Assembly: GCF_036178145.1 (NCBI RefSeq)
Contig: NZ_CP108067.1
Span: forward strand, 2,170,001-2,234,000
Source of the DNA: Streptomyces sp. NBC_00273
GTDB taxonomy: Bacteria > Actinomycetota > Actinomycetes > Streptomycetales > Streptomycetaceae
DNA: 64,000 bases
Direction: 5' to 3'
This document shows positions 24,901-32,699 of the stretch, one piece after another (positions within the stretch are counted from its first letter, which is position 1; every line of letters begins with the position of its first letter). The notes below the pieces were generated by a model, which saw only the letters and a program-made list of their open reading frames with translations, was not told where the DNA came from and searched no databases. Position numbers and translations under genes: made by a program.

Positions 24901-25686
24901 GCGCTGGCCCGCGCCACCGGATGCCACGTGGAACTGGTCGGGCGCACCCCCGAACCCGCCGCCGAAGCCGACGGGTTCGGGCCGGCGCAGGACCGGGTCG
25001 CGCTGCGCGCGGCCCTGATCGCCGCCGGGCTGCGCACGCCCGCGGAGATCGAGGCGGCGGCCTCGCGGATCCTCGCCGAGCGCGAGGTGCGGGCCACCCT
25101 GACCGCCCTCGGCGCCGCAGCGGCGTCCGTCCGTTACCACTGCGCGGACGTCACCGACGAGCGGGCCGTCCGGGCGGTCGTGGCCGACGTACGGGAGCGC
25201 CACGGCCGCCTCGACGGCATCGTGCACGGCGCCGGGGTGCTGCGGGACGGGCTGCTGCGCGACAAGCGGCCGGACGATTTCGCCGCGGTGTTCGCCACGA
25301 AGGTGACCGGGGCCCGCCACCTGGCCGCCGCGGCGGCCGAGCACGGGGATCTTCCCGCGCCCCGGTTCCTCGCCCTGTTCGGCAGCGTCGCCGGGGTGTA
25401 CGGCAACCGCGGCCAGTGCGACTACGCCGCGGCCAACGACGCCCTCGACGGCCTCGCGCACGTCTGGGCCGAGTCCTTCCCCGGTCGGGTGCTGTCCGTC
25501 GACTGGGGCCCCTGGGCGGCGGAGGCGGGCGGGATGGTCACCCCCGAGCTGGAGCGTGCGTACGTCCGGCGCGGCATCCCGCTCATCGCACCGGACGCGG
25601 GGACCGCCGCGTTCCTCGACGAACTGGCGTACGGGAGCGACGTGCAGGTGGTCCTGATGGCGGAGGAGGGCCGGGGCGATGCGTGA
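18913..25686 (+). CDS. PUFA-synthase-like multidomain synthase: ER-ER-KS-AT-ACP-KR
   Basis: 2257 residues from the GTG at 18913 (GAGGAG upstream). Two nitronate-monooxygenase/PfaD-like FMN barrels come first: motif KGHEGGGRVGP at 137-147 in about 1-250, and EGSECGGHVGP from 430 in about 280-600. KS spans about 660-1100 with C852 in DAACASS, HGTGT and GHTKCAAG, all intact. AT spans about 1210-1500 with S1304 in GHSYGE. One ACP carries S1703 in EADLSIDSIKRVEI, the PfaA-type signature. A structural half plus KR fills about 1770-2250 (GGARGIT; S2158, Y2171). Chemistry: iterative decarboxylative condensation with keto and enoyl reduction. A DAP-repeat linker lies at about 1930. The stop overlaps the next gene by 8 bases. 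Confidence 0.93.
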   Translation: MTPHPQPALTRDLVVAVSPFEEPQPAIVTAAERAGALGLLDLGRDADAARRGFVELGRRLDGGARYGVRVPAGCPLGPGELPAAVDTVLLADPASHTPERVAAWAAAAGRPRVWAEVTGAAEAGTAVAAGADALVAKGHEGGGRVGPATTFVLLQQLLGDPAVRVPVRACGGIGPHTAAAAVAGGAAGVLLDVQLALTTEGEAGLPEEVIAALRAMDGSETRTAEGHRVFARPDLTPPEGPVPTLLGARDLRTQLLPVGQDGASAARLATRYRTTGGVLQAVRAAVAGHLEAAVRARPLGRPHPVAQGPMTRVSDQAAFAAAVAAAGGVPYLALAVMEGPAVRRLLAETAERLGDLPWGVGLLGFAPPGLRREQLAAVTEARPPYAIVAGGTPAQAAPLEAVGIRTHLHVPSPGLLERYLAEGARRFVFEGSECGGHVGPRASFPLWEEQIERLLTCPEPGSLDVLFAGGIHDERSAAMAVAAAAPLAARGARVGVLMGTAYLFTEEAVAAGAVLPGFQRAAVECADTVLLHTAPGHATRCAATPYADTFEATRRRLAQSGIEPRTMWEELERLNLGRLRIASKGLRRSPDGSGLEPVAEEQQRADGLFMLGQAATLRTGTTTIAALHAQVTEGATALLERRARELAGAGPSAERAPRAADALDIAIVGMACAYPGAPDLSAYWAMVLAGTDAVTEVPAERWDPALYYDADPARAGERTPSRWGGFLDPVPFDALAHGIPPASLAGIEPVQLLALEISARALGDAGYGKDRAFDRSRTSVVFGAEAGTELAGAYGLRALHPAYLGELPAELDEQLPRLTEDSFPGILANVIAGRVANRLDLGGANCTVDAACASSLAALDLACRQLRDHDSDMVLCGGADVHNGINDYLMFASVRALSPGGRCRPFDAAADGIALGEGVGALVLKRLADAERDGDRVYAVIKAVGAASDGRSLGLTAPRPEGQRRALERAYARAGITPGEVGLIEAHGTGTVVGDSTELAVLSELFTASGAEPGACALGSVKSQLGHTKCAAGLAGLIKAARAVHTGVRPPTLHIDTPNPAWRAQTSPFSFDSEARPWPVPAERRIAGVSAFGFGGTNYHAVLAGHGGSAEPRHGLEEWPAELFCFRGEDRRAAGRAMARLAARLEENDAAGRPWALRDLAAETAAAPGRIEVAVVAADLDELAARLERARTFTPGAGVHVREESAEPGGVAFLFPGQGSQRPRMLGALFTAFPALRGLLDSAPPPVVSTLFPPAAFTAEARAAQRAAVTDTRVAQPALGLAGAAAHLLLGELGVRPDCVAGHSYGELTALWAAGAYDTQSLLRLSARRAEAIVAAAGADPGSMAAVSAAPQEVREIAARAGCVVANHNAPRQCVISGPTAAVSTAVTALREAGLTVDPLPVSCAFHSEVVAGAVASLTAELAATRMSTPHTPVWSNTTADRYPATAQEVRSLAARQVAEPVRFVEQVEAMYAAGVRTFVEAGPGRVLSGLVGRILQGRPHTVVPLDVPGEHGLVRLVNALAELVAAGVPVAPHALFRGRTSRLPEHAPRRPGWLVDGHLVRTADGAPVPGGLRPARRVMTSEAAPAPKTDRREEAVLEYLRSTRELVEAQRDVLLGFLGAAPSAPSPRSAPEEAPRRTPDPAGTALTTDPTDPARPAPAPPGPRTAEEVMDLVLEIVHTRTGYPRDMLDPELDLEADLSIDSIKRVEIIGALADRIGLPQDPGGSGSAESAVEELSRIKTLRGIVDWITARAPAAPAAPTTPDGAPVAPPIGRLRVDLVPVPAADGAPETLRGLRIGLVGDGQGIAPALAAALEELGAEPTRLRAAGPGFDGLVDLSALRATAGPVLPDAFPGLREALTTGTPRLLLITGPGTPGAGLHGFARSAALEFPGTLVRAVDVHPKEDPERIAAQLVAELSSGASTPDTPDALDAPDAPDAPDAPASVGYTAEGTRVARRPVPAPLPAPSAPDGPPPLDRGSVVLLTGGARGITARTALALARATGCHVELVGRTPEPAAEADGFGPAQDRVALRAALIAAGLRTPAEIEAAASRILAEREVRATLTALGAAAASVRYHCADVTDERAVRAVVADVRERHGRLDGIVHGAGVLRDGLLRDKRPDDFAAVFATKVTGARHLAAAAAEHGDLPAPRFLALFGSVAGVYGNRGQCDYAAANDALDGLAHVWAESFPGRVLSVDWGPWAAEAGGMVTPELERAYVRRGIPLIAPDAGTAAFLDELAYGSDVQVVLMAEEGRGDA

Positions 25687-28600
25687 CGGAGAGCGGTGCG
25701 GCCCCCGCCCGACCGACGCCGCGATCGTGGGGATGGGCGCGGTCTTCCCGGGGGCCGCCGACCTGGCCGCGTACCGGCGCAACCTGCTCGCCGGTACGGA
25801 CTGCATCGGCGAGGTCCCGCCGGAACGCTGGGACCCCGAGGTGTACTACGACCCGCGGGGCGCCACCGGACCGGCGGCGGGCGACCGGTTCTACTGCCGG
25901 CGCGGCGGATTCGTCGACGGTCTCGCCGCCTTCGACCCGACCCGGTTCGGGATCATGCCAGCTGCCGTGGACGGGGCCGAACCGGACCAGATGCTGGCCC
26001 TGCACGCGACGGCCGAAGCGATCGCCGACGCGGGCGGCGAGGCCCGGCTGCCCGCCGACCGGTCACGGATCGGGGTGGTGCTGGGGCGCGGCGGGTTCAT
26101 GGGGGTGGCCACCGCGCGGCTCGACCAACGGGTGCGCACCGCACACCAGTTGGCGCAGACCCTGCGGGATCTGGCGCCGGAGTTGGGTGAGCGGCGGATC
26201 GCGGCGGTGCGCTCCGCGTTCCAGGACGCGCTGGGGCCGGAGCAGCCGGACGCGTCGATCGGGCTGGTGCCGAGCTTCACCGCCGCCCGGACCGCGAACC
26301 GGCTGGACTTCCGCGGGCCCGCCTACACCCTGGACGCGGCCTGCGCCTCCTCCCTGCTGGCGGTGGACCAGGCGGTGGGGCTGCTGGCCGCCGGGCGCTG
26401 CGACGCGGTGGTCGCCGGGGCGGTCCACCACTGTCACGTCGCGACGCTGTGGAGCGTGTTCACGCAGCTGCGGGCGCTCAGCCCGAGCGAGCGGATCCGG
26501 CCCTTCGACCGCCGGGCCGACGGAACCCTGCTGTCCGAGGGCACCGGGGTGGTGCTGCTGAAGCGGCTGGCGGACGCGGAGCGCGACGGCGATCGCGTGT
26601 ACGCGGTGGTCCGCGGCACGGGCGTGGCCGGGGACGGCCGCGCGGCGAGCCTGATGAGCCCGCTGGTCGCGGGCCAGGTGCAGGCCCTGGAACGGGCCTG
26701 GCGGGAGGCCGGGCTGGATCCGCGGGCGCCGGGCGCGCTGGGCCTGCTGGAGGCGCACGGCACGGGCACACCGGTCGGGGACGCGGCCGAACTGCAGACT
26801 CTGGCGCAGGTGTTCGGCCCGCCCGAGCCCGGGAACGGACGCGGGATCGGAGGCGGGATCGGCTTCGGGTCGGTGAAGTCGATGCTCGGGCACACCATGC
26901 AGGCCTCGGGCATGGCCGGGCTGATCAAGGCCGCGCTCGCCGTGTACGAGGGGGTGCTGCCGCCGACGCTGCACCTCGAGGAGCCGCACCCGGACCTGGC
27001 CCGGACGCGGATGCGGCCGGTGCGCGCGGCCGAGCCGTGGGAGCAGGGGCCGCGGCCGCGCCGGGCCGGGGTCAACGCGTTCGGCTTCGGCGGGATCAAC
27101 GCCCATGTGGTGCTGGAGGAGGCTCCGACGGCCTCGCGCTCGACCGCTGCGGCCGCCCCCGACCCGGCCCCCGTCTCGACCCCCGGCCCGGCCCGGGTGG
27201 CTCCGGTGCGCCGGTTCCTGCCGCTGGGAGCGCCGGCCGCGCCGGTGGGGCCGGTCGCGGGGGACGACGTGCTCCTCATCGGTGCGGACACTGCGGCGCA
27301 GCTGTCGGCCCGGCTGGCGGCCGCCGTCCCGGTGTCCGGCGGCGACGGGCCCTGCCGGGTCGCGGTGGTCGGGCCCACGCCCCAGCGGCTGGCGCTGGCC
27401 GCCAAGGCGGTGGCGCGCGGCCGGCCGTGGCGGGGGCGCGGGGACGTGTGGTTCGCCCCGGAGCCGCTGGGCGGCCGCACGGCGTTCCTGTTCCCCGGCC
27501 TGGAGCCGGAGTTCGCCCCGGTGGTGGACGACGTGGCGGAGCGGTTCGCGCGGGAGGCGCCCCGGCTGACCCGCGGCGCGTCCCTCGTGGAGCGGGCCCT
27601 CGACGCGATCGCGACGGGCCGCTTCTTCGCCCGCGTCCTGCCCGAACTGGGCGTCGAGGCCGATGTGCTGGCGGGTCACAGCCTGGGCGAGTGGGCGGCG
27701 ATGGTGGCCGCCGGCATGTACCCGCAGGAGGCGGCGGACACCTTCCTCGGCTCGCTGCGACCGGGGGACGTCCGGGTCCCGGACCTCGTGTACGCGGCGC
27801 TGGGCTGCGGCGCGGCGCGGGCCGGGGCCGCGCTGCACGACCTGGACCGGGTGGTGGTCAGCCACGACAACTGCCCGCACCAGTCGGTGATCTGCGGGGA
27901 ACCGGCACAAGTGGCCGCGGCCGTGGCGCGGTTGCGCGGTGACGGGGTGCTCGGTCAGGAGCTGCCGTTCCGTTCGGGTTTCCACACCCCGATGTGGGAG
28001 CCGTACCTCGGGCAGGTCCGCGCCGCCTTCGACCGGCTGCCGCTGCGGCCCGGAGGGCTCCCGGTGTGGTCGGCCACCACGTGCGCGCCGTTCCCGTCGG
28101 CTCCGCGGGACGTCCGCGACCTGGTCGTACGGCACCTGCTGGAGCCGGTCCGCTTCCGCGAGCTGGTCCTGCGGCTGTACGAGGACGAGGGCGTGCGCGC
28201 CTTCGTCACGTTGGGCCCGGGCAGCCTGCCGGGTTTCGTCGAGGACACCCTGCGCGACCGCCCGCACCTCTCGGTTTCCACCTCCGCCCCGCGCCTGCCG
28301 GGCCTGGCGGCGCTCCGCCGCACCTGCGCGGCGCTCTGGGCGGAGGGGTACGCGCCGCGGTGGGGGCTCCTGGCCGGGACGGCCCCGGCGGCCGGTCCGA
28401 CGCCGCGACCCGGCCCGGCCGCGCGGCAGCCGGCACCCGCCGGACCGGGACTGCGCGTGCCCCTGCACCTGGGGTCCCCGCTGGTCCACCTGAGCGAGAC
28501 GGCCCGCACCTCCCTGCGCGGCCTCCTCGCCCCGGCCCCGGCCGGGGCCGCCGCCCCGAGCTCGCCCCCGGCCCCGGACCGACCGACGGAGCCCCCGGCG

Positions 28601-30373
28601 CCCTTGTCCGCGGCGGCCGGAGCGACCCGCCCGGTGCTGCTCTCCGCCCTGGACGCGGTACTGGCCGACGCGGGCTCGGCCGCCCGGGCCGTCACCGACG
28701 CCTGGTCGACCGTAGGACCGCCGAAGGCGCCGGCACCGGCACCGCCGCCGGCCCACGACCCCGAGGATTCGGGAAGGGCCACGGGGAAGCAGCTCCTGCG
28801 GCTGTCACTCGCCGCGCTCCCCTACGTACGGGACCACTGCGTGTACCTCCAGCCCGACGGCTGGCCGGAGGACTCCGACCGGTTCCCCGTCGTGCCCATG
28901 ACCACCATGCTGGAGCTGGCGGCCGGGGCCGTCCGGCGGCACGCCCCTCCCGGCCTCTCCGTCATCGGGTACGAGGACGTACGCGCCCTGCGGTGGCTGG
29001 CGGTCGAGCCGGCCGTCGACGTCGAGGTCACCGTCCGCGGTGACGGGCCGGGTCGGATGCGGGTCGACCTCGGGGAGTACGCCTCGGTGGTCGTGCTGCT
29101 CGGCGAGCGGTACGGGCAGCCGCCCGCGCCCGACGGCACGCCCCTGCGCGACCCCGGCCCCGCCCCGGTCAGCGCCGAGGCCCTGTACCGGGACCGGTGG
29201 ATGTTCCACGGCCCGCGCTTCGCCGGGGTGCACGTGGTCCGGTCCGTCGGCTCGGACGGCATCCGGGGGGTCCTGCGGGCACTGCCCGACCCGGGCGCGC
29301 TGCTCGACGCCGCCGGGCAGCTCTTCGGACACTGGATGCAACTGCGCCTGCCGGTCGACCGACTGGTGTTCCCGGCCACCGTGGACCGCATCCGGTTCTA
29401 CGGTCCCCCGCCCGCCCCGCGGGAGCTGGTGACCGCCACGGCCCGGATCCGCGCGGTGCAGGACGTCACCGTGCGCGGTGACGTCGAGCTGCGCGGGGCG
29501 GGCGGCGGGGTGTGGGCCCGGATCGAGGGATGGACGTACCGCCGGTTCGGCGCCGACGAGCGGGTCTGGCCGATGAAGTTCACCCCGGAGGTGTGCGGGA
29601 TCGGCGAAGCCCGGCCCGAGGGCTGGTGCCTGGCCCGGCGCCGCTGGAACGATCCCGCCTCGCAGGAACTGGTGATGCGCCGCTACCTCGGTGCCGCCGA
29701 GCGGGCGGCCTACGAGCGGCTGTCGCCGCGTGCCCGGGCGCCCTGGTTGCTGGGCCGGATCGCGGCCAAGGACGCGCTGCGGCAGCTGCTGTGGGACGGC
29801 GGGGCCGGGCCGGTGTTCCCCGCGGAGGTGCCGATCGGCAACGACCCGGCGGGCCGGCCGGTGGCCGTGTCGCCGCTGACCGGCGGCTTCCGGCTGTCGA
29901 TCGCGCACAAGGACCGGCTCGCGGTCGCGCTGGCCCACCCGGCCCGGCCGGTCGGCATCGATGTGGAGCAGGTGACCGCGGACCCGGACGCGCTGATCCG
30001 GATCGCCCTCGGCCCGGGCGAACTCCGTCTCGCCGAAGGGCTGGCCGCCCGCGGGGGCACCGGCCTGCCCGCCGCGCTCACCTCCCTGTGGTGCGCCAAG
30101 GAGGCCGCGGCGAAGGCGGCCGGGGGCGGGCTGGGCGGCCGGCCGCGGGACTGGCGGGTGGCCGGGGACCCGGATTCCGGCGCCCTGCTCGTGACCTCCC
30201 CCGAGGGGGACCCGTACCCGATCCGCACCACCCCGCTCAGCAGCCCGCTCGCCACCCCGCTCACCGACACCGTGCCCGATCACGTCGTCGCCTGGACCGT
30301 CCACCTCGCGGCGCCCTCCCCCGTACCCGTCCCCCTTCCCCTTCCCCTCACGGAGGCCCGTCATGGCACCTGA
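25679..30373 (+). CDS. Synthase partner: KS-AT-DH with C-terminal phosphopantetheinyl transferase
   Basis: 1564 residues. KS spans about 12-480 with C222 in DAACASS, HGTGT and GHTMQASG, so it looks catalytically complete. AT spans about 600-900 with S668 in GHSLGE. A Pro/Ala linker follows, then a double hot-dog dehydratase at about 1040-1330 with H1053 in VRDHC and D1210 in LLDAAGQ. The C-terminal 170 residues are an Sfp-type 4'-phosphopantetheinyl transferase: GIDVE at 1426-1430 and WCAKEAAAKA from 1471. The PPTase presumably loads the ACPs of the first synthase protein and the free ACP. Enediyne synthases also carry a C-terminal PPTase, but there in a single chain with KS-AT-ACP-KR-DH. Start ATG overlaps the preceding stop; the ACP gene overlaps its own end. 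Confidence 0.93.
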   Translation: MRDGERCGPRPTDAAIVGMGAVFPGAADLAAYRRNLLAGTDCIGEVPPERWDPEVYYDPRGATGPAAGDRFYCRRGGFVDGLAAFDPTRFGIMPAAVDGAEPDQMLALHATAEAIADAGGEARLPADRSRIGVVLGRGGFMGVATARLDQRVRTAHQLAQTLRDLAPELGERRIAAVRSAFQDALGPEQPDASIGLVPSFTAARTANRLDFRGPAYTLDAACASSLLAVDQAVGLLAAGRCDAVVAGAVHHCHVATLWSVFTQLRALSPSERIRPFDRRADGTLLSEGTGVVLLKRLADAERDGDRVYAVVRGTGVAGDGRAASLMSPLVAGQVQALERAWREAGLDPRAPGALGLLEAHGTGTPVGDAAELQTLAQVFGPPEPGNGRGIGGGIGFGSVKSMLGHTMQASGMAGLIKAALAVYEGVLPPTLHLEEPHPDLARTRMRPVRAAEPWEQGPRPRRAGVNAFGFGGINAHVVLEEAPTASRSTAAAAPDPAPVSTPGPARVAPVRRFLPLGAPAAPVGPVAGDDVLLIGADTAAQLSARLAAAVPVSGGDGPCRVAVVGPTPQRLALAAKAVARGRPWRGRGDVWFAPEPLGGRTAFLFPGLEPEFAPVVDDVAERFAREAPRLTRGASLVERALDAIATGRFFARVLPELGVEADVLAGHSLGEWAAMVAAGMYPQEAADTFLGSLRPGDVRVPDLVYAALGCGAARAGAALHDLDRVVVSHDNCPHQSVICGEPAQVAAAVARLRGDGVLGQELPFRSGFHTPMWEPYLGQVRAAFDRLPLRPGGLPVWSATTCAPFPSAPRDVRDLVVRHLLEPVRFRELVLRLYEDEGVRAFVTLGPGSLPGFVEDTLRDRPHLSVSTSAPRLPGLAALRRTCAALWAEGYAPRWGLLAGTAPAAGPTPRPGPAARQPAPAGPGLRVPLHLGSPLVHLSETARTSLRGLLAPAPAGAAAPSSPPAPDRPTEPPAPLSAAAGATRPVLLSALDAVLADAGSAARAVTDAWSTVGPPKAPAPAPPPAHDPEDSGRATGKQLLRLSLAALPYVRDHCVYLQPDGWPEDSDRFPVVPMTTMLELAAGAVRRHAPPGLSVIGYEDVRALRWLAVEPAVDVEVTVRGDGPGRMRVDLGEYASVVVLLGERYGQPPAPDGTPLRDPGPAPVSAEALYRDRWMFHGPRFAGVHVVRSVGSDGIRGVLRALPDPGALLDAAGQLFGHWMQLRLPVDRLVFPATVDRIRFYGPPPAPRELVTATARIRAVQDVTVRGDVELRGAGGGVWARIEGWTYRRFGADERVWPMKFTPEVCGIGEARPEGWCLARRRWNDPASQELVMRRYLGAAERAAYERLSPRARAPWLLGRIAAKDALRQLLWDGGAGPVFPAEVPIGNDPAGRPVAVSPLTGGFRLSIAHKDRLAVALAHPARPVGIDVEQVTADPDALIRIALGPGELRLAEGLAARGGTGLPAALTSLWCAKEAAAKAAGGGLGGRPRDWRVAGDPDSGALLVTSPEGDPYPIRTTPLSSPLATPLTDTVPDHVVAWTVHLAAPSPVPVPLPLPLTEARHGT

Positions 30374-30683
30374 CATCCTCGCCGAGATCACCGGAATGCT
30401 CGTGGAGATCGTCGGCGACGAGTACCTGCTCGCCGAGGAGGTCACGATGAAGACGACCTTCAACGAGGACCTCGCCCTGGAGAGCATCGAGTTCGTCGCC
30501 CTCGCCGAGCTGCTCCACCACCGCTACGGCGCCGACGTGGACCTGATGGGCTTCCTGGCCGAGAAGGACATGGACGCCATCTTGGCCATGTCCGTCGGCG
30601 AGCTCGTCGCCCACATCGGCCGGATCACCCACACCTCCCTGGCCCGGGCCGCCGCGGGGAACTCCCCCGCGTCGGCCGGCTGA
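30363..30683 (+). CDS. Free-standing acyl carrier protein
   Basis: 106 residues, acidic, four-helix ACP size plus an Ala-rich tail. The phosphopantetheine site is S41 in LALESIEFVAL, a variant of the DSL motif in which E precedes S. It overlaps the end of the synthase partner gene by 11 bases, so it is translated with it. Likely loaded by the PPTase domain next door. It may accept the finished chain, carry a starter, or pair with the second KS-AT; the sequence does not decide. Confidence 0.9.
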   Translation: MAPDILAEITGMLVEIVGDEYLLAEEVTMKTTFNEDLALESIEFVALAELLHHRYGADVDLMGFLAEKDMDAILAMSVGELVAHIGRITHTSLARAAAGNSPASAG

Positions 30684-30690
30684 GCCGGCC

Positions 30691-31521
30691 ATGGCCTTCG
30701 TCCGCGCGGGCTCCCTGCGCTTCCACGTCCAGCGGCTCCCGGCCACCGCCGCCGCCCCCGACCGGCCCGTCGTGGTGTTCCTGCACGGGCTGGTCGTCGA
30801 CAACCTGTCCTCCTTCTACTGCCCCCTGGCCCTGCCCGTGGCCCGGGCCGGCCACGAGGCCGTCCTCTACGACCTGCGCGGCCACGGCCGCACCGAGCGT
30901 CCGGGCTCCGGCTACGACAGCCGCACCGCCGTACGGGACCTCTTCGCCCTGCTCGGCGCGCTGGACCTCGGGCGGCGCCCGGTCCACCTGGTCGGCAACA
31001 GCTACGGCGGCACCCTCGCCCTGCACGCCGCCCTGGCCCGGCCGGACCTGGTCACCGGGCTCACCCTCCTCGAACCGCCGCTCGGCGGCGCCTGGGTGGA
31101 GAACATGGTGGACACCCTGTCGGCCGCCGCGCTGAGCCTGGAGGACAGCACGGTCCCCACCGAGCTGCTCGCCCTGCGCCTGCGCAAGGCCGCCAACCTG
31201 ACCGCCATCGCCGACGCCCTCCTCAACCGGACCACGCTCATCGACGACATCGCCGCGAGCCGCGTCTTCACCCCGGCCGACCACGCCCGGCTGCGCTGCC
31301 CGGTCCTGGTCGTCTGCGGCGAACACTCCGAACTGCTCGCGGGCGGGCGGGAGCTGGCGCACCACGCCCCGCGGGGTGCGCTGCGGATCCTGCCGGGCCT
31401 GGGGCACGACGTCCTGAAGGAGAGCAGCGGGGTCCTGCGGGAGACCGTGCTCGCCCATCTCGACGCGACGGCCGGTGCGACGACGGCGGCGGGGCCGCGG
31501 GTGGGAGCGCTGGTCCCGTGA
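30691..31521 (+). CDS. Alpha/beta hydrolase, possible chain-releasing thioesterase or acyltransferase
   Basis: 276 residues with the classical fold: oxyanion HG motif at 32-33, nucleophile S104 in GNSYGG, acidic residue region VVCGEHSEL and a late His in GLGHDVL. No signal peptide, so it acts in the cytosol. Its place directly behind the ACP gene (seven bases) and the absence of a TE domain in either synthase chain make release or transfer of the acyl chain its most likely job, by inference. Ends in a 4-base overlap with the glycosyltransferase gene. Confidence 0.85.
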   Translation: MAFVRAGSLRFHVQRLPATAAAPDRPVVVFLHGLVVDNLSSFYCPLALPVARAGHEAVLYDLRGHGRTERPGSGYDSRTAVRDLFALLGALDLGRRPVHLVGNSYGGTLALHAALARPDLVTGLTLLEPPLGGAWVENMVDTLSAAALSLEDSTVPTELLALRLRKAANLTAIADALLNRTTLIDDIAASRVFTPADHARLRCPVLVVCGEHSELLAGGRELAHHAPRGALRILPGLGHDVLKESSGVLRETVLAHLDATAGATTAAGPRVGALVP

Positions 31522-32699
31522 GGGTGTTGTTCACCGTGCCGCCGCTGGCTGGGCACGTCAATCCGACGGTGGCCGTCGGGGCCGAACTGGCCGCCCGGGG
31601 GCACGAGATCGCCTGGACGGGACCGGGGCCGGCGCTGGCCCGGCTGCTGCCCGCGCAGGCCCGGATCCTGCCCGCCGGGGAGGAGCTGGGCTCCGGCGGG
31701 TACGCGGCGCTGCACGAGAGCTGGCGCGATCTGCGCGGGGTCGGTGCGCTGCGGTTCCTGTGGGAGGAGGCGCTGGTGCCGCTGGCCCGGGCGATGGTGC
31801 CGGGGGTGGCCCGGGCCGTGCGCGCCTTCGGGCCGGACGTGCTGGTCGCCGACCAGCAGGCCCTGGCCGGGCCGCTGGTGGCCCGGCGGCTTGGGGTCCC
31901 GTGGGTGACGTCGGCCAGCACCTCGGCCGAACTGACCCGGCCCTTCGCGGACTTCCCGAAGGTCGGGGAGTGGGTGGCCGGGCAGATCTCGGGCCTGCTC
32001 GCGGAGGTCGGTGCGGCGCGGGATCCGGGGGGCCGCGCGGGCTGGGACCCGCGGTTCTCCGAGCGGCTGGTGCTGGTCTTCTCCACTCCCGAACTCGTGG
32101 GCACGGAGGTGGACTTCCCGCCCCACTACGCCTTCGTGGGACCGGCGTTCGGGGCCCGTCCGCCGGCACCAGCCTTCCCCTGGCAGCGGCTGGACCCGGC
32201 GCGGCGGCGGGTGCTGGTGTCCCTGGGCACCCTCAACCAGGCGGCCGGGGCCCGCTTCTACGGCGCGGTGCTGGGCGCCGCCGAACGGCTCGCCGGGGAG
32301 GTCCAGTTCGTCCTCGCGGCGCCCGCCGCACTGATCGGGGACGTACCGGACCACCTCCTGGTCCAGGAGAGCGTCCCGCAGTTGGAGCTGCTGCCGCACC
32401 TGGACGCGGTGGTCTGCCACGCCGGCCACAACACCGTCTGCGAGGCCCTCGCGCACGGGCTGCCGCTGGTCGTCGCCCCGATCCGGGACGACCAGCCGAT
32501 CGTGGCCCGGCAGGTGGTCCTGGCCGGGGCCGGCGTCCGGGTGCGGTTCGGCCGGACCCGGGCCGAAGAACTGCGCGACGCGCTCACGGCCGTGCTGGAC
32601 GACCCCGGCCCGCGCCGGGCCGCCCGGCGGATCCAGGCCTCATTCGCCGCGGCGGGCGGAGCCGCCGCCGCGGCCGACCGGTTGGAGAAACTGCTATGA
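31518..32699 (+). CDS. GT1 (MGT-type) glycosyltransferase
   Basis: 393 residues, GT-B fold. The N-terminal acceptor domain begins RVLFTVPPLAGHVNPTVAV; the C-terminal donor domain has the antibiotic-glycosyltransferase signature HAGHNT (301-306) and the sugar-contacting DQ pair (D325, Q326). Such enzymes move a sugar from an NDP-sugar to a hydroxyl of a polyketide or lipid. No sugar-nucleotide genes occur in the window, so a housekeeping donor such as UDP-glucose is plausible. Start is GTG overlapping the hydrolase stop (GTGA); end overlaps the methyltransferase start (ATGA). Confidence 0.93.
   Translation: MRVLFTVPPLAGHVNPTVAVGAELAARGHEIAWTGPGPALARLLPAQARILPAGEELGSGGYAALHESWRDLRGVGALRFLWEEALVPLARAMVPGVARAVRAFGPDVLVADQQALAGPLVARRLGVPWVTSASTSAELTRPFADFPKVGEWVAGQISGLLAEVGAARDPGGRAGWDPRFSERLVLVFSTPELVGTEVDFPPHYAFVGPAFGARPPAPAFPWQRLDPARRRVLVSLGTLNQAAGARFYGAVLGAAERLAGEVQFVLAAPAALIGDVPDHLLVQESVPQLELLPHLDAVVCHAGHNTVCEALAHGLPLVVAPIRDDQPIVARQVVLAGAGVRVRFGRTRAEELRDALTAVLDDPGPRRAARRIQASFAAAGGAAAAADRLEKLL

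Noticed and set aside
22789..25806. Long minus-strand open frame opposite the first synthase gene
   Set aside because: Gly/Arg/Ala-rich translation without motifs, exactly antisense to the AT-ACP-KR region; explained by GC skew at codon positions.
21537..26561. Plus-strand open frame of about 1670 codons overlapping the synthase genes in another frame
   Set aside because: Arg/Pro/Gly-rich and motif-free until it enters the real reading frame region; the KS, AT, ACP and KR motifs all fall in the other frame.
30363..30683. Free ACP as a primary-metabolism AcpP
   Set aside because: It overlaps the synthase gene, has ESIEF rather than the DSL motif of housekeeping ACPs, and no fatty-acid genes adjoin.
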